Shown here in pieces: positions 24,767 through 33,370 of a DNA stretch of 58,654 nucleotides. The notes under the pieces are model-generated. The model ran no database searches. It saw only the letters and a program-made list of their open reading frames with translations, and was not told the DNA's origin. Location of the stretch: the NCBI GenBank assembly GCA_934675735.1, contig CAKURR010000014.1, positions 1 through 58,654 of the forward strand, written 5' to 3'. Every line of letters begins with the position of its first letter. Position 1 is the stretch's first letter. The position numbers and the translations under genes were made by a program. Source of the stretch: an uncultured Clostridia bacterium. Lineage in GTDB: Bacteria; Bacillota; Clostridia; Christensenellales; Aristaeellaceae.

Positions 24767-25786
24767 TTACGCTTCCGCCTCGGCGGCCTGCAAAATTCGC
24801 GCCCACGTCTCTTCGGTGACGGGAATGCCGTTTTCGCGGTTCTTCGCGCGGGTCTTGTCAAGCCCCTCGCCCGGGGCGTGCACGCCCCTGCTCCCCGCCA
24901 TCGGCGGCAGGCTGTGCAGAAACTCGACGGTTTCCTCCATCTGGGCCTGAACGGCCTGCATATCCACCACGGCCGCGGGGTGAATCGCGATGAACGCCTG
25001 ACTCATGCCCTTTTCCCCGTCGGCGGGCAGGCCGATAACACGGCTCGTGCGTCCCGCCGAGAGCATCGACGCGCACAAATCCAGCATGATGGAAAGCGCG
25101 CTGCCCTTCCACATCGCCATCGGGCTCATTTTACCGCTTTCGATGATGGCCTTCGGGTCGCAGGTCGGTTTGCCTTCCATATCGTAGCCGCAGGGCATAT
25201 CGAGCATTTTACCCTCCTGCGCCATGATTTCCAGCTTGCCGTAGGCGTATTGGCTCACCGCCATATCCATCACCAGACTGCCCTTTTCGCGCGGTATGGC
25301 GAAGGTAATCGGGTTGTTGCCCGTGGAGGGCTCCAGCGTGCCCCACGCCGTCAGGTTCATGCAGGTGTTGGTGAAGCAGATGCCCATCAGCCCCGCATCC
25401 GCCATCATCAGGCCGTAGCGCCCCGCGCGCAGCCAGTGGCTGTTGTTGCGCAGCGCGACGCAGGCGATGCCGTGCTCCTTCGCCAGCTCGATGGCGCGTT
25501 TCGTCATTTGTTCGGCGATCAGCGGGCCGACGCCGAAATGCGCGTCATAGACCTCCAGCGCGCCGTAGCCGCCGACCTTCTCGGCCTGCGTCACGCTCGG
25601 GTCACAGATGCCGCTCTCCATATCGCCGATATAGCGCGGGTAGCGGTTCATGCCGTGGCTGTAAATGCCGTCCAGCGAGTTGCCCGCGAAGATTTCGGCG
25701 AAATGTTTCGCGTTTTCTTCGCGCATAAAGCGGCTCAGGCCCTTGGCCATCGCCTCGACGGCCTGTTCATAGTGTACGTACATCAT
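24767..25786 (-). CDS. YiaK/DlgD-like malate/L-lactate dehydrogenase family oxidoreductase
   Basis: A 339-residue NAD(P)H-dependent reductase of the Ldh_2 superfamily. It resembles E. coli YiaK (2,3-diketo-L-gulonate reductase) in many blocks: GIYSHGMNRYPRYIGDMESG with the catalytic histidine of YSHG, VALRNNSHWLRAGRYG, GNNPITFAIPR and MAMWKGSALSIMLDL. The exact sugar-acid substrate is not certain. A GGAGG site precedes ATG 25786. No other sugar-acid genes are nearby. It is downstream of the TVP38-like gene and ends shortly before the opp promoter. Confidence 0.82.
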   Translation of the reverse strand: MMYVHYEQAVEAMAKGLSRFMREENAKHFAEIFAGNSLDGIYSHGMNRYPRYIGDMESGICDPSVTQAEKVGGYGALEVYDAHFGVGPLIAEQMTKRAIELAKEHGIACVALRNNSHWLRAGRYGLMMADAGLMGICFTNTCMNLTAWGTLEPSTGNNPITFAIPREKGSLVMDMAVSQYAYGKLEIMAQEGKMLDMPCGYDMEGKPTCDPKAIIESGKMSPMAMWKGSALSIMLDLCASMLSAGRTSRVIGLPADGEKGMSQAFIAIHPAAVVDMQAVQAQMEETVEFLHSLPPMAGSRGVHAPGEGLDKTRAKNRENGIPVTEETWARILQAAEAEA

Positions 25787-25864
25787 GAGGGTTCGGCCTC
25801 CTTATCTGTTGTGGTACATCTGTTTTTCGTGACGCATGTTTGCTTTTCCTGCCGCATCGCGCTG

Positions 25865-26584
25865 TCAATTCCTGTTTATCTTTGTCTTTTGGGGTACGAT
25901 TTTGCGCACAAAACGAAGCAGCGTCTCTTCAATCTGCGCGCTGTATTTCATCGCGAACCAGAAAATGAACAAGCCTGCAATGCCGATGACCGCCCACGCC
26001 CAAATCGGCAGGCTGATCGACCCGCTGCCCAGCAGCGCCGCGACAATCAGCCCCCAGGGCCTGCCCAGCGCCATGATGCCGACAAACCGCCCGAGCGGGA
26101 TATTCGTCAGCCCCGCCAGCATGCACAGCGCGTCATCCGGAAAGAAGGGGAACAGCATCGTCAAAAACAGAAACATATCCTGCTTTTCTTCAATGATGGG
26201 CAGATATTTATCCATCACGCCCCTATCCAGAAACCGCTGCACCGCCTTTTTGCCCAGCGCCCGCGCCGCCAGAAACACGATAACCGACCCGACAACCACC
26301 GCCAGCACGCCCAAAATCAGCGCGGGCCAGAAGCCCAGCGCCAGTGCGCCCGCCATCATCGAGATGTTGCTGGGAATCGGCGCAATGATGACCGTCATCA
26401 TTTGCAGCACGAAATACACCAGTCCGGCCCACATGCCTGCGCCCGCGATGACCTCGCGCAGCGCCTCCACCGAATTGATTTTTTCAAAAACGCCCCTCTT
26501 CCACAGCGCATAGCCGCCCGCCGCCAAAAGCGCGGCGACGACCGCCACAATCAGAAGAATGCGAATGATTTTCTTTCGGTTCAT
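25865..26584 (-). CDS. TVP38/TMEM64 (SNARE-associated, DedA-like) membrane protein
   Basis: A 239-residue membrane protein with an N-terminal helix (residues 6-27) and the family core: MMTVIIAPIPSNISMMAGALALGFWPALILGVLAVVVGSVIVFLAARALGK, then FLTMLFPFFPDDALCMLAGLTNIPLGRFV. Two re-entrant hairpins are expected; some relatives move phospholipids across membranes. The N-terminal extension of the open frame is dropped because AAGGAG lies correctly before ATG 26584. It ends in a basic tail. It lies 44 bases downstream of the mannosyltransferase-like gene in the same direction. Confidence 0.85.
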   Translation of the reverse strand: MNRKKIIRILLIVAVVAALLAAGGYALWKRGVFEKINSVEALREVIAGAGMWAGLVYFVLQMMTVIIAPIPSNISMMAGALALGFWPALILGVLAVVVGSVIVFLAARALGKKAVQRFLDRGVMDKYLPIIEEKQDMFLFLTMLFPFFPDDALCMLAGLTNIPLGRFVGIMALGRPWGLIVAALLGSGSISLPIWAWAVIGIAGLFIFWFAMKYSAQIEETLLRFVRKIVPQKTKINRN

Positions 26585-26627
26585 GATACTCCTTTGATAT
26601 CGGTCGCGCCCACAGGCGCGAAACCCC

Positions 26628-27902
26628 TTATAGCACCGCCACCGCAATCGTATAGCCCCACGTAAACACAACCAGCAGCGCCGCGCAGATGCCCAGCCCG
26701 ACAGCGTGCGCCGCGCCGCTTTTCAGCGTCTGCGCCTGCAACAGCGGCAGCGTCACCATCGCATAGAGATACCGCGCGCCGGAAAGCAGCCACGTCGGCG
26801 CGAGCACGACGGCCGCATACACAAAGCTGTACGCCGCCAAATCAAACGGCAGATCCTTCTGCTTCGCCGCCAATAAGATGTAGATATACCCCATCGCCAG
26901 CAGCTGAAAGCCCCAGGTGAACAGCCAGTCGTCATCCCCGTAGGTGGAAAGCAGATAGCGGACGGTGTTCGCCGTCGAGGCCCAGAACGAGCCCGCTTCC
27001 TGATACCAGTTTTCCTTCTGATAGGTCAGGTACATCATCGCGTCGCCCGTCACCCACTTGTTGATGCCCCAGTAGATGAACAGACCGCCGAACACAATAC
27101 CCACTTGCGCGGCGCATTGCAAAACCGCTTTAACGCGGATGCCCTCTTTCGGAATGCGCGCCAGAAACGCGATGATGAACAGCCCCGAGACGATGACCCC
27201 CGGCATGCGCGTCAGCGCGCTGCCCATGCCGCAGAGCGCCGCCCACCACGGGTGGCCGCGCCGAAACAGGCAGACCGCCGCCAGCGTCAGCGCGATAAAC
27301 AACGCCTCCGTGTACGCGCACGCGAGAAACACGCTCATCGGGCTGAGCAGAAAATACGCGACGGCCAGCCGCGCTCCGCGCCGCCCGATATGCATATTCG
27401 CCAAATCGTAGAGCAGCGCGGCGCAGACGCCCGTGGCGAGCAGCGAAACCAGCGTCCCCGCTGCGAACAGATTGCCGCCCGTGAAAACGGAAAACGCCCG
27501 CGTCGCCGCCGGATACAGCGGGAAAAACACCAGTCGAAGCCGCTCGTCGCCGACATTCGTGTAGCCGTCCTTCGCAATGCCCAGATAGTGGCGCACATCC
27601 CAGTGCGTCCACAGCGCTTCAAAGGAACGGGCAAACAAATCCGTTCCGCCGCCCGCCCGATACAGGCCGTAGGCCAGCGCGTAAAGCGCCAGACGGCTGA
27701 GTATGGCCGCCGCGGCGGCGAGCGCCATTTCCCGCCAAAGCGGCGGGGTTTGAAAGGGTTCTTTCGTCAAGCCCGAGGCGCTCTCCTGCCCGCGCATCAC
27801 GCGGGTCAGTCGAACGCATAGGCAAACGCCGCAAACGCCCATCAAAATCACGGACGCTGCGGCGGCTGTCATTTGTAAAACATCGGATAGCGCATCTGTC
27901 AT
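26628..27902 (-). CDS. PIG-V-like membrane mannosyltransferase (GT-C fold)
   Basis: A 424-residue protein with about ten membrane helices. The first loop holds the GT-C catalytic region: FEALWTHWDVRHYLGIAKDGYTNVGDERLRLVFFPLYP, with a WD dipeptide and downstream FFPLYP as in the PIG-V family (PF04188), which transfers mannose from polyprenyl phosphate. A later hallmark is YWGINKWVTGDAMMYLTYQKENW. The acceptor is unknown. The ATG at 27902 follows GAGGTG and lies 11 bases after the preceding gene stop, so they are co-transcribed. Confidence 0.78.
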   Translation of the reverse strand: MTDALSDVLQMTAAAASVILMGVCGVCLCVRLTRVMRGQESASGLTKEPFQTPPLWREMALAAAAAILSRLALYALAYGLYRAGGGTDLFARSFEALWTHWDVRHYLGIAKDGYTNVGDERLRLVFFPLYPAATRAFSVFTGGNLFAAGTLVSLLATGVCAALLYDLANMHIGRRGARLAVAYFLLSPMSVFLACAYTEALFIALTLAAVCLFRRGHPWWAALCGMGSALTRMPGVIVSGLFIIAFLARIPKEGIRVKAVLQCAAQVGIVFGGLFIYWGINKWVTGDAMMYLTYQKENWYQEAGSFWASTANTVRYLLSTYGDDDWLFTWGFQLLAMGYIYILLAAKQKDLPFDLAAYSFVYAAVVLAPTWLLSGARYLYAMVTLPLLQAQTLKSGAAHAVGLGICAALLVVFTWGYTIAVAVL

Positions 27903-27913
27903 GCCTGTGCACC

Positions 27914-29164
27914 TCAGCGCTTGCGCTTCCCGTTCGGGTTCGGTTTCTTGGCGGGATGATAGGCTTCGTCCTTGCTCACGCGCGGCGGCAGGGCGTTGAT
28001 ACCGGCGATTTCGTCGTTCTCGTCCTCTTCCATCATCTTGGCCACGCGGCTCATGATGCCCTTCTTCGGTTTCTTCGCCTGTTCGGCGGCCTGCTGCACC
28101 TGCGGCCACCGGGGCGGGTCGGGCAGCTGCTCCACCGTCTCGCCGGAGACATAATCGCTGTATGTTCTCGGCTTCTGCGCGGCGCGGCGGCGGCGCGGCG
28201 CGCTCTCTTCGGCGCTCGGCGCGGCCTGCGCGTCGTTTTGCGCGGCGATGCGCGCCATTTCCGCGTCATAGGCCGCTTTTTCCCGCCGATAGCGCTCCAT
28301 ATCGCGCTCATACTGCGCTTTTTCCTGCTCGTATTCGGCCAGCCGACGCCGGTAATCCGCCTCGGCCTGCCGCTGCTGCTCGGCTTCATAAGCCTTTTGC
28401 TCGGCGATGCGGCGCTGCTCGGCTTCATAAGCCCTCTGTTCGGCGATTCGCCGCTGTTCTTCTTCGTAGGCCCTCTGCTCGGCAATGCGCCGCTGTTCGG
28501 CCTCGCGCGCGGCGCGTTCGGCTTCGGCCTTCTGCCGCGCTTCCTCCTGCATCTGCTGCTGCCAGGCGTCGATTTCCGCGCGGCGGCGTTCCACCTCGGC
28601 CGCGCCCGGCCCTTCGGTGTGGATGGCGGCATAGCGCTGCGTGCCGCCCATGTCGGGCCGCCCGCCCGTCTGCGTGCCGTAACGCATGCCCGGATACGCA
28701 CCCAGCTCCTCGTCGGGCACGCTCTGCGCGCGCTGCAAAACCTCCTCGGCCTGACGCTCGTCCACCTGCGGGCGCTCAAGCGGCAGCCACTGTTCCTCCT
28801 GCCGATCGTCAAAGGCCGCTTCGTCTTCCGTCGGCGCTTCTGCCGCCGGCATTTTCTGCGTCGCCTCGCCGCTCTCCGCGCGCTTTATGCGCTTGCTCGT
28901 CTCCTCTTCATCCGGTTCGGGCAGGCGCAGGAAACGGCGCGCCCGTCTGGCCCACAGGTGATACGGCTGCCAGCGAATCAGCCAGACGAGCCAGTCGATC
29001 GCAAGCCCCGCCGCCAGAATCACGACCGCAATCATGACCCAGTTTTTGCCCAGAAATTCCAGCAGGGTCGTGTGGTCGGTGGTGAACAGCGCCCAAATCC
29101 CGTTGACCAGCGCGCGCACCCAGCCCATCAGCACGTTAAACAGCGAATCTGCGAGTGTTCCCAT
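27914..29164 (-). CDS. Membrane-anchored coiled-coil protein of unknown function
   Basis: A 416-residue protein. Two hydrophobic segments (about residues 10-28 and 42-63) precede a cytoplasmic acidic linker (80-190). A long charged coiled coil follows (about 190-310) with an 11-residue repeat AEQRRIAEQ(R/K)AYE in several near-identical copies, and the tail is basic (KKPKKGIMSRVAK, KPNPNGKRKR). No enzymatic motif is visible. It sits between cdaR and the mannosyltransferase-like gene with gaps of about 12 bases on each side, so it belongs to the cdaA-cdaR operon. A structural or envelope role is likely but unproven. Confidence 0.65.
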   Translation of the reverse strand: MGTLADSLFNVLMGWVRALVNGIWALFTTDHTTLLEFLGKNWVMIAVVILAAGLAIDWLVWLIRWQPYHLWARRARRFLRLPEPDEEETSKRIKRAESGEATQKMPAAEAPTEDEAAFDDRQEEQWLPLERPQVDERQAEEVLQRAQSVPDEELGAYPGMRYGTQTGGRPDMGGTQRYAAIHTEGPGAAEVERRRAEIDAWQQQMQEEARQKAEAERAAREAEQRRIAEQRAYEEEQRRIAEQRAYEAEQRRIAEQKAYEAEQQRQAEADYRRRLAEYEQEKAQYERDMERYRREKAAYDAEMARIAAQNDAQAAPSAEESAPRRRRAAQKPRTYSDYVSGETVEQLPDPPRWPQVQQAAEQAKKPKKGIMSRVAKMMEEDENDEIAGINALPPRVSKDEAYHPAKKPNPNGKRKR

Positions 29165-29176
29165 GTTGCCTCCGTT

Positions 29177-30508
29177 TTACGGTTTTTTGGCGCGCAGGGT
29201 GACGGTCACCTCCGGCGAGCCGAGCGCGCAGGTAAATTCCGGCGCGTTGTCGATATGAATCTGCACGGGCAGGGTATACGTGCCCTCCGCCAGACCGGAT
29301 ACATCCACAAACAGGTGCACATCCGTCGCGTTCAGCCCCTCGATAAAAGCGTAGCCGCCCGTGAGCTGCGCCGTCGTGACAGACGTGCTCAGCGTTGCGG
29401 TCAGGCTGTCATCCAGCCCGTCGGCCTGAATCGGCAGGCGGCGCAGCGTGCATTCAATCTGCTTTTCGCTGATACGCGCAATCACGCCGATTTCGGTGGG
29501 CAGGGTGTTTTCAACGCCCGTCAGCTTTTTCAGGCGCACATAACCCGTCACGTCCGCCGTCGCGCCGTCGATGTTCATCGGCGAATCCGTCGTCAGCTCG
29601 GTGATGGCGTCGAGAACCTCCTGTCTGGCGGCGACGGGCACGCTGTCCTCCGCCAGCTCGACGGCGGTCAGCTCATAGCCCGCCGCGGGCGCGCCCGTAA
29701 CGAAGTTCTCCGCGCTGAGCGGCACGTTTTTCATCGGCACAAGCTCGGTTTCCACCACAACGGAATTGGTGATGACGGATTGGTTGGTGACCTCCAGCTT
29801 GTCCGATTCGATGGGGTTGCCCTCCGAATCCTGAAGCTCGATGCTCAGCGCGGTGCGGTCGGTCATCCTCAGCGCGCTCAGGTCGGATTGGTCAAGCCGC
29901 GCCACGACGCGCGCCACGCTCGCCACCAGCGACTGCGGGCCGGAGACAGAGAGCGTCGTCGGGTCGGTCTTATAGCTGTCCAGATACATGCCCTCGGGCA
30001 TCGCGCCCATCATTTCGATGACAACGGGCACGCGGCGGGTGATGTAGCGCTCCACATGGACGGTAATCGAAGAGGGTTCGCACGAGACGACCGGGCCGTA
30101 GAGCTGGGAGGAATAGGCGATGCTCAGCTCGTTTTCGCCCTCGCCCGTGATTTGGGTCAAATCGAAATGCGGATTATACGACGTGCCGCTGACGCGGTTA
30201 TAGTTGGCCTGCGTGACCTCAACCGTCATCTTAACGGCGGGCACATCCTCGGCGATGTCATCCATCACGATATAGCCGCGGCTCTTGAGCGCCGCCTCGC
30301 CCGTAACGCTGACGGCGACGTTGGCAAAGACCTTCTGCCGCGTCAGCGTGCCGTCGGAGGCGACCAGCGCGCTCCAGCAAAGCACCGCCGCCAGCGCGGA
30401 CACGGTGATGAGAAACGGCTTGCTCGCCGCCATTTGGGCAATCATCCGCCGCAGTTTGAGGAACGGGCCGCGCCCCTCAGGCTTTCTTGTCGGCCTGCTG
30501 TTCATCAT
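29177..30508 (-). CDS. cdaR: YbbR-domain protein CdaR, regulator of diadenylate cyclase
   Basis: A 443-residue protein with a cytoplasmic N-terminus, one membrane helix (about residues 30-48, PFLITVSALAAVLCWSALVA) and an external part made of several YbbR repeats. Examples are PVVIEMMGAMPEGMYLDSYKTDPTTLSVSGP and NVPLSAENFVTGAPAAGYELTAVEL. CdaR-type proteins bind CdaA and tune c-di-AMP synthesis. ATG 30508 follows AAGGAGG and overlaps the cdaA 3' end by 32 bases; the longer open frame upstream is antisense-like noise over cdaA. Confidence 0.9.
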   Translation of the reverse strand: MMNSRPTRKPEGRGPFLKLRRMIAQMAASKPFLITVSALAAVLCWSALVASDGTLTRQKVFANVAVSVTGEAALKSRGYIVMDDIAEDVPAVKMTVEVTQANYNRVSGTSYNPHFDLTQITGEGENELSIAYSSQLYGPVVSCEPSSITVHVERYITRRVPVVIEMMGAMPEGMYLDSYKTDPTTLSVSGPQSLVASVARVVARLDQSDLSALRMTDRTALSIELQDSEGNPIESDKLEVTNQSVITNSVVVETELVPMKNVPLSAENFVTGAPAAGYELTAVELAEDSVPVAARQEVLDAITELTTDSPMNIDGATADVTGYVRLKKLTGVENTLPTEIGVIARISEKQIECTLRRLPIQADGLDDSLTATLSTSVTTAQLTGGYAFIEGLNATDVHLFVDVSGLAEGTYTLPVQIHIDNAPEFTCALGSPEVTVTLRAKKP

Positions 30509-31361
30509 GAGCGCTCTTCCTCCTTTGCTTGAAGTGGAGCAGCGGCACGCGGGCGTCCTTATCCTGCGTGTCATAAATGCCGTGGAGAATCTGCCTGAGC
30601 GATGCTTCGTCCAGATGGCGCACGAGCCTGCCGCCTTCGGCCATGGAGATGATGCCCGTCTCTTCGGAGACGATGAACACCTTCGCATCCGAAATTTCGC
30701 TCACGCCGAGGCCCGCGCGATGGCGCGTACCCAAGTCGCGCCCCACGCCCGTGGTATCGGAAAGGCGCAGCAAACAGGCCGCCGCGATGACGCGGTCGCC
30801 GCGAACCACCACCGCGCCGTCGTGCAGCGGGGTGTTCGGCTCGAAGATGTTTTCAATCAGCGGCTGAGAAATCAGGCCGTCCACATGTGTGCCGGTGGCG
30901 ATGACGTCGTTCAGGCGAATCTTGTTTTCGATAACGATGAGCGCGCCGACCTTGCGCCGGGCCATGTGCTCCAGCGCGAGAATCATTTCGTCGATAATCA
31001 GCTCGGTATCGGTCTCCCGCGCAAGCCCCGTCGAGCCGTCGAACACGCTGTTGTTGCCCAGCTCTTCCAAAATGCGCCGGATTTCGGATTGAAACAGCAC
31101 AATCAGCAGCACGGGGCCGGCGTTAATCATCCACGCGAGCAGGGCGTGAATGGTGCGCATGCCGAGCACGTCGCTCAGCCATGTGGCCAGCAGCAAGATG
31201 ATGATACCCTTAATCGTCTGCGACACGCGCGTCTGCCGAACGTGCACGAGCAGCTCATAAATGATGATGGTCAGCAGCAGGATATCGATCAGGTCGATCA
31301 GGCGCGGCCTGTTGAATACGTTCCACAGGATTGCGGATATCTGTTCCCCAATCGCGTTCAA
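30477..31361 (-). CDS. cdaA: Diadenylate cyclase CdaA (c-di-AMP synthase)
   Basis: A 294-residue membrane enzyme making c-di-AMP from two ATP. Three N-terminal helices (about 20-90) precede the DAC domain. Active-site motifs are PLHDGAVVVRGD and LGTRHRAGLGVSE. A basic, Lys/Gln-rich C-terminal tail extends beyond the domain. The start is probably TTG 31361: GGGAGG lies seven bases ahead, whereas the in-frame ATG at 31376 overlaps that site. TATAAT at 31397-31402 (minus strand) is the likely -10. The usual partner glmM is absent; cdaR and three membrane-protein genes follow in one operon. Confidence 0.93.
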   Translation of the reverse strand: MNAIGEQISAILWNVFNRPRLIDLIDILLLTIIIYELLVHVRQTRVSQTIKGIIILLLATWLSDVLGMRTIHALLAWMINAGPVLLIVLFQSEIRRILEELGNNSVFDGSTGLARETDTELIIDEMILALEHMARRKVGALIVIENKIRLNDVIATGTHVDGLISQPLIENIFEPNTPLHDGAVVVRGDRVIAAACLLRLSDTTGVGRDLGTRHRAGLGVSEISDAKVFIVSEETGIISMAEGGRLVRHLDEASLRQILHGIYDTQDKDARVPLLHFKQRRKSAHDEQQADKKA

Positions 31362-31542
31362 GGCACTTCCTCCCATCTATAACGGCATGTGTTTCTATTA
31401 TACACCATTGTGATTCGTTCGGACAGGGGCTATCGATTGTTATTTTTTCAAAAATTTGGCGGACTGTGTCCGCACCCGCTTCCGACATTATTTAATTCGC
31501 CCAAAAGCCCGGGCAAACGAGGTTTCCGCCCTTCTGTTCATT

Positions 31543-31574
31543 AAAAAATATTCTCCCTCTGAATCGAGGGAGAA
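31543..31574 (-). terminator. Terminator after the DUF378 gene
   Basis: On the minus strand TTCTCCCTC/GAGGGAGAA with a six-base loop is followed by TATTTTTT. It ends the WalJ-RHH-DUF378 unit. Confidence 0.85.
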
Positions 31575-31598
31575 CGATTTGGAGAATTTGGGCCGCGC

Positions 31599-31829
31599 TC
31601 AGGCGTTTGCGCCGTCCGCATGCGCGCCCGCGGCGTGCGTCGTCTCGCGCGGGGCGAAGAGCATGGAGATGCTCCACAGGCCCGCCGCGCCCACAATCGT
31701 ATACAGCACGCGGGAAATCAGCGCCGCCTGCCCGCCGAACAGGAAGGCAATCAAATCAAACTGAAACAGGCCGACAAGCCCCCAGTTGACCGCGCCGATA
31801 ATCACCAGCAGCAGAGAAAAACGATCCAT
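31599..31829 (-). CDS. DUF378 family small membrane protein
   Basis: A 76-residue protein with two helices. It matches the DUF378 pattern MDRFSLLLVIIGAVNWGLVGLFQFDLIAFLFG and ends in a polar tail. The function of the family is unknown. ATG 31829 follows AGGAG. It is the last gene of a three-gene unit before a strong terminator. Confidence 0.85.
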   Translation of the reverse strand: MDRFSLLLVIIGAVNWGLVGLFQFDLIAFLFGGQAALISRVLYTIVGAAGLWSISMLFAPRETTHAAGAHADGANA

Positions 31830-31876
31830 TGCGTCCACTCCTTTCCGCCCAGCAGTCTGCGCGAAAAGGCGCCGTT

Positions 31877-32110
31877 TTATTCGGTTTTTTTCGCGTTCGG
31901 GAACGCGATGATTTTGCCCTTGTCCGTGCGCGCCTCCTCGGGCCACGCGCGGGCGGGCATGTCGGTCAAAAGCCCCTCCCGAATGCAGGCGTTCACCAGC
32001 CGAACGGCGTAGCTCATCGCCGCTTCCGGCGGATAGCCGATGGTTTCAGAAAGCGTCAGCAGCTCGTCATAAGTAGCCTGCCCGATTTCCATCGTGATTT
32101 TGGGGCGCAT
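31877..32110 (-). CDS. Small ribbon-helix-helix-like protein
   Basis: A 77-residue protein whose first half (RPKITMEIGQATYDELLTLSETIGYPPEAAMSYAVRLVNACIREG) has the strand-helix-helix outline of ribbon-helix-helix DNA-binding proteins. No toxin partner is adjacent. GAGGAGGG precedes ATG 32110. It lies between the WalJ-like hydrolase and the DUF378 gene with short gaps; the role is unknown. Confidence 0.55.
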   Translation of the reverse strand: MRPKITMEIGQATYDELLTLSETIGYPPEAAMSYAVRLVNACIREGLLTDMPARAWPEEARTDKGKIIAFPNAKKTE

Positions 32111-32153
32111 GCAAAGCCCTCCTCGCAAAAATCTGCTTTTTTCGCGGCCGCTG

Positions 32154-32972
32154 TCACATTGCGTCGGCTTCGTCGGTCTGCAGCACCAGCATATCCGAAA
32201 CCTTATCCCGCCTGGAAACGCAGACGCGAACGTCGTTTCCCACGTCGAAGCCCGCTGACGAAAGCGCGCCGCATACCGTATTATATGCCAGTTCGGGTAA
32301 ATTATTGTCAGCCGAAAGGTGAGAAAGAAACACCGCGCGCGTGCCCCGCGCCGCCAATTCGCACAGCGCGCGGGCGCAGTCCTCGTTGTTGAGGTGGCCC
32401 TTTCGGCTCAAAATGCGCTGTTTGAGCCGCTGGGGATACGGCCCGCGGCGCACCATCTCCACGTCGTGGTTCGCCTCCAGCACCAGCGCCTGACAGCCGG
32501 AAACCGCGTTCATCCACGTATCGTTGATGTGCCCGATATCCGTCGCCACGCCGCAGCGCAGACCCTGACAGTCAAACGCAAACCCGACGGGGTCGGCCGC
32601 GTCGTGCGGAATCGGGAAGGGGTTGATGTTCAGCGCGCCGAGATAAAAATCCTCTCCGGTGTAAAACGTGCGCATGCATTTTTGCGGAATGCCGCTTTCC
32701 TTTTGCAGAATGCCCTGCCACGTGCCCTCGTTGGCATAGACCGGCAGGCCGAAGCGGCGGCAGAGCACGCCCAGCCCGCGGACGTGGTCCACGTGTTCGT
32801 GCGTGACCAGAATCCCGTCGATTTCCCGAATATCCACGCCGATTTCGCGCAGATTCGCCTCCACCCGCGTGGCGCTTACGCCGGCATCCACCAGCAGCTT
32901 TACGCCGCCGCAGGCCACATAAACGCTGTTTCCCGAAGAGCCGGAAAACAGCGGGCAAAGTGTGAGCTGCAT
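32154..32972 (-). CDS. WalJ/YycJ-type MBL-fold hydrolase
   Basis: A 272-residue cytoplasmic metallo-beta-lactamase-fold protein with the complete metal motif THEHVDH (about residues 57-63) and GSSGNSVYV near the N-terminus. Further ligands lie in PHDAADPVGF, ATDIGH and LEANHD. YycJ/WalJ proteins are putative nucleases tied in Bacilli to coordination of cell division with replication. The WalRK genes are not present here. It is transcribed from the 33015 promoter divergently from the rightward 33068 gene. Confidence 0.88.
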   Translation of the reverse strand: MQLTLCPLFSGSSGNSVYVACGGVKLLVDAGVSATRVEANLREIGVDIREIDGILVTHEHVDHVRGLGVLCRRFGLPVYANEGTWQGILQKESGIPQKCMRTFYTGEDFYLGALNINPFPIPHDAADPVGFAFDCQGLRCGVATDIGHINDTWMNAVSGCQALVLEANHDVEMVRRGPYPQRLKQRILSRKGHLNNEDCARALCELAARGTRAVFLSHLSADNNLPELAYNTVCGALSSAGFDVGNDVRVCVSRRDKVSDMLVLQTDEADAM

Positions 32973-33014
32973 GTCTTTACAAATTCCTCTCTATCCGTTA
33001 CAATCCATAGATGT

Positions 33015-33043
33015 ATTATAGCGCAAATTTTCCGCTGCGTAAA
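33015..33043 (-). promoter_or_regulatory. Promoter of the walJ-like operon
   Basis: On the minus strand TTTACG (33038-33043), 17 bases and TATAAT (33015-33020). Confidence 0.6.
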
Positions 33044-33067
33044 GCCGCGTAAAGGAGAACAGACATC

Positions 33068-33370
33068 ATGGAGCATTATCGTCTGTGGGGGCGCATCATC
33101 TCCCATCACCGCATTGAAAAAAACGAAACCGTCGAGATTCACGACGGCGATATCGAATCCGCGTTTCTGGAGCTCTGCCGCCGCTTCGACGTGCAGCGCC
33201 CGCTTCAGCTGCCCAAGCACAACCGCGAGTGGGAAAAATTCGGCCGCACGTTCTATACCAGGGAGCATTTCACCGAGCCCATCGCGTTTGACAAGCTGGA
33301 AGTCGAGCTGCTCACCCCCGACGGCGAAAAGAAGCACAGCGGCCCGCGCACCCCGCTGATGGACGCGTGA
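33068..33370 (+). CDS. Small conserved clostridial protein of unknown function
   Basis: A 100-residue soluble protein (MEHYRLWGRIISHHRIEKNE..., WEKFGRTFYTREHFTEPIAFDKLEVELL). The pattern, with an early WGRI, a middle LPKHNREW and a late FDKLEVELL, is one I associate with short clostridial hypothetical proteins; no function is known. AAAGGAG precedes the ATG. Its stop overlaps the GTG of gluQ (GTGA), so the two are coupled. Confidence 0.65.
   Translation: MEHYRLWGRIISHHRIEKNETVEIHDGDIESAFLELCRRFDVQRPLQLPKHNREWEKFGRTFYTREHFTEPIAFDKLEVELLTPDGEKKHSGPRTPLMDA

Noticed and set aside
27956..30532. An 858-codon plus-strand frame over cdaR and the coiled-coil gene
   Set aside because: Antisense shadow of well-supported minus-strand genes.
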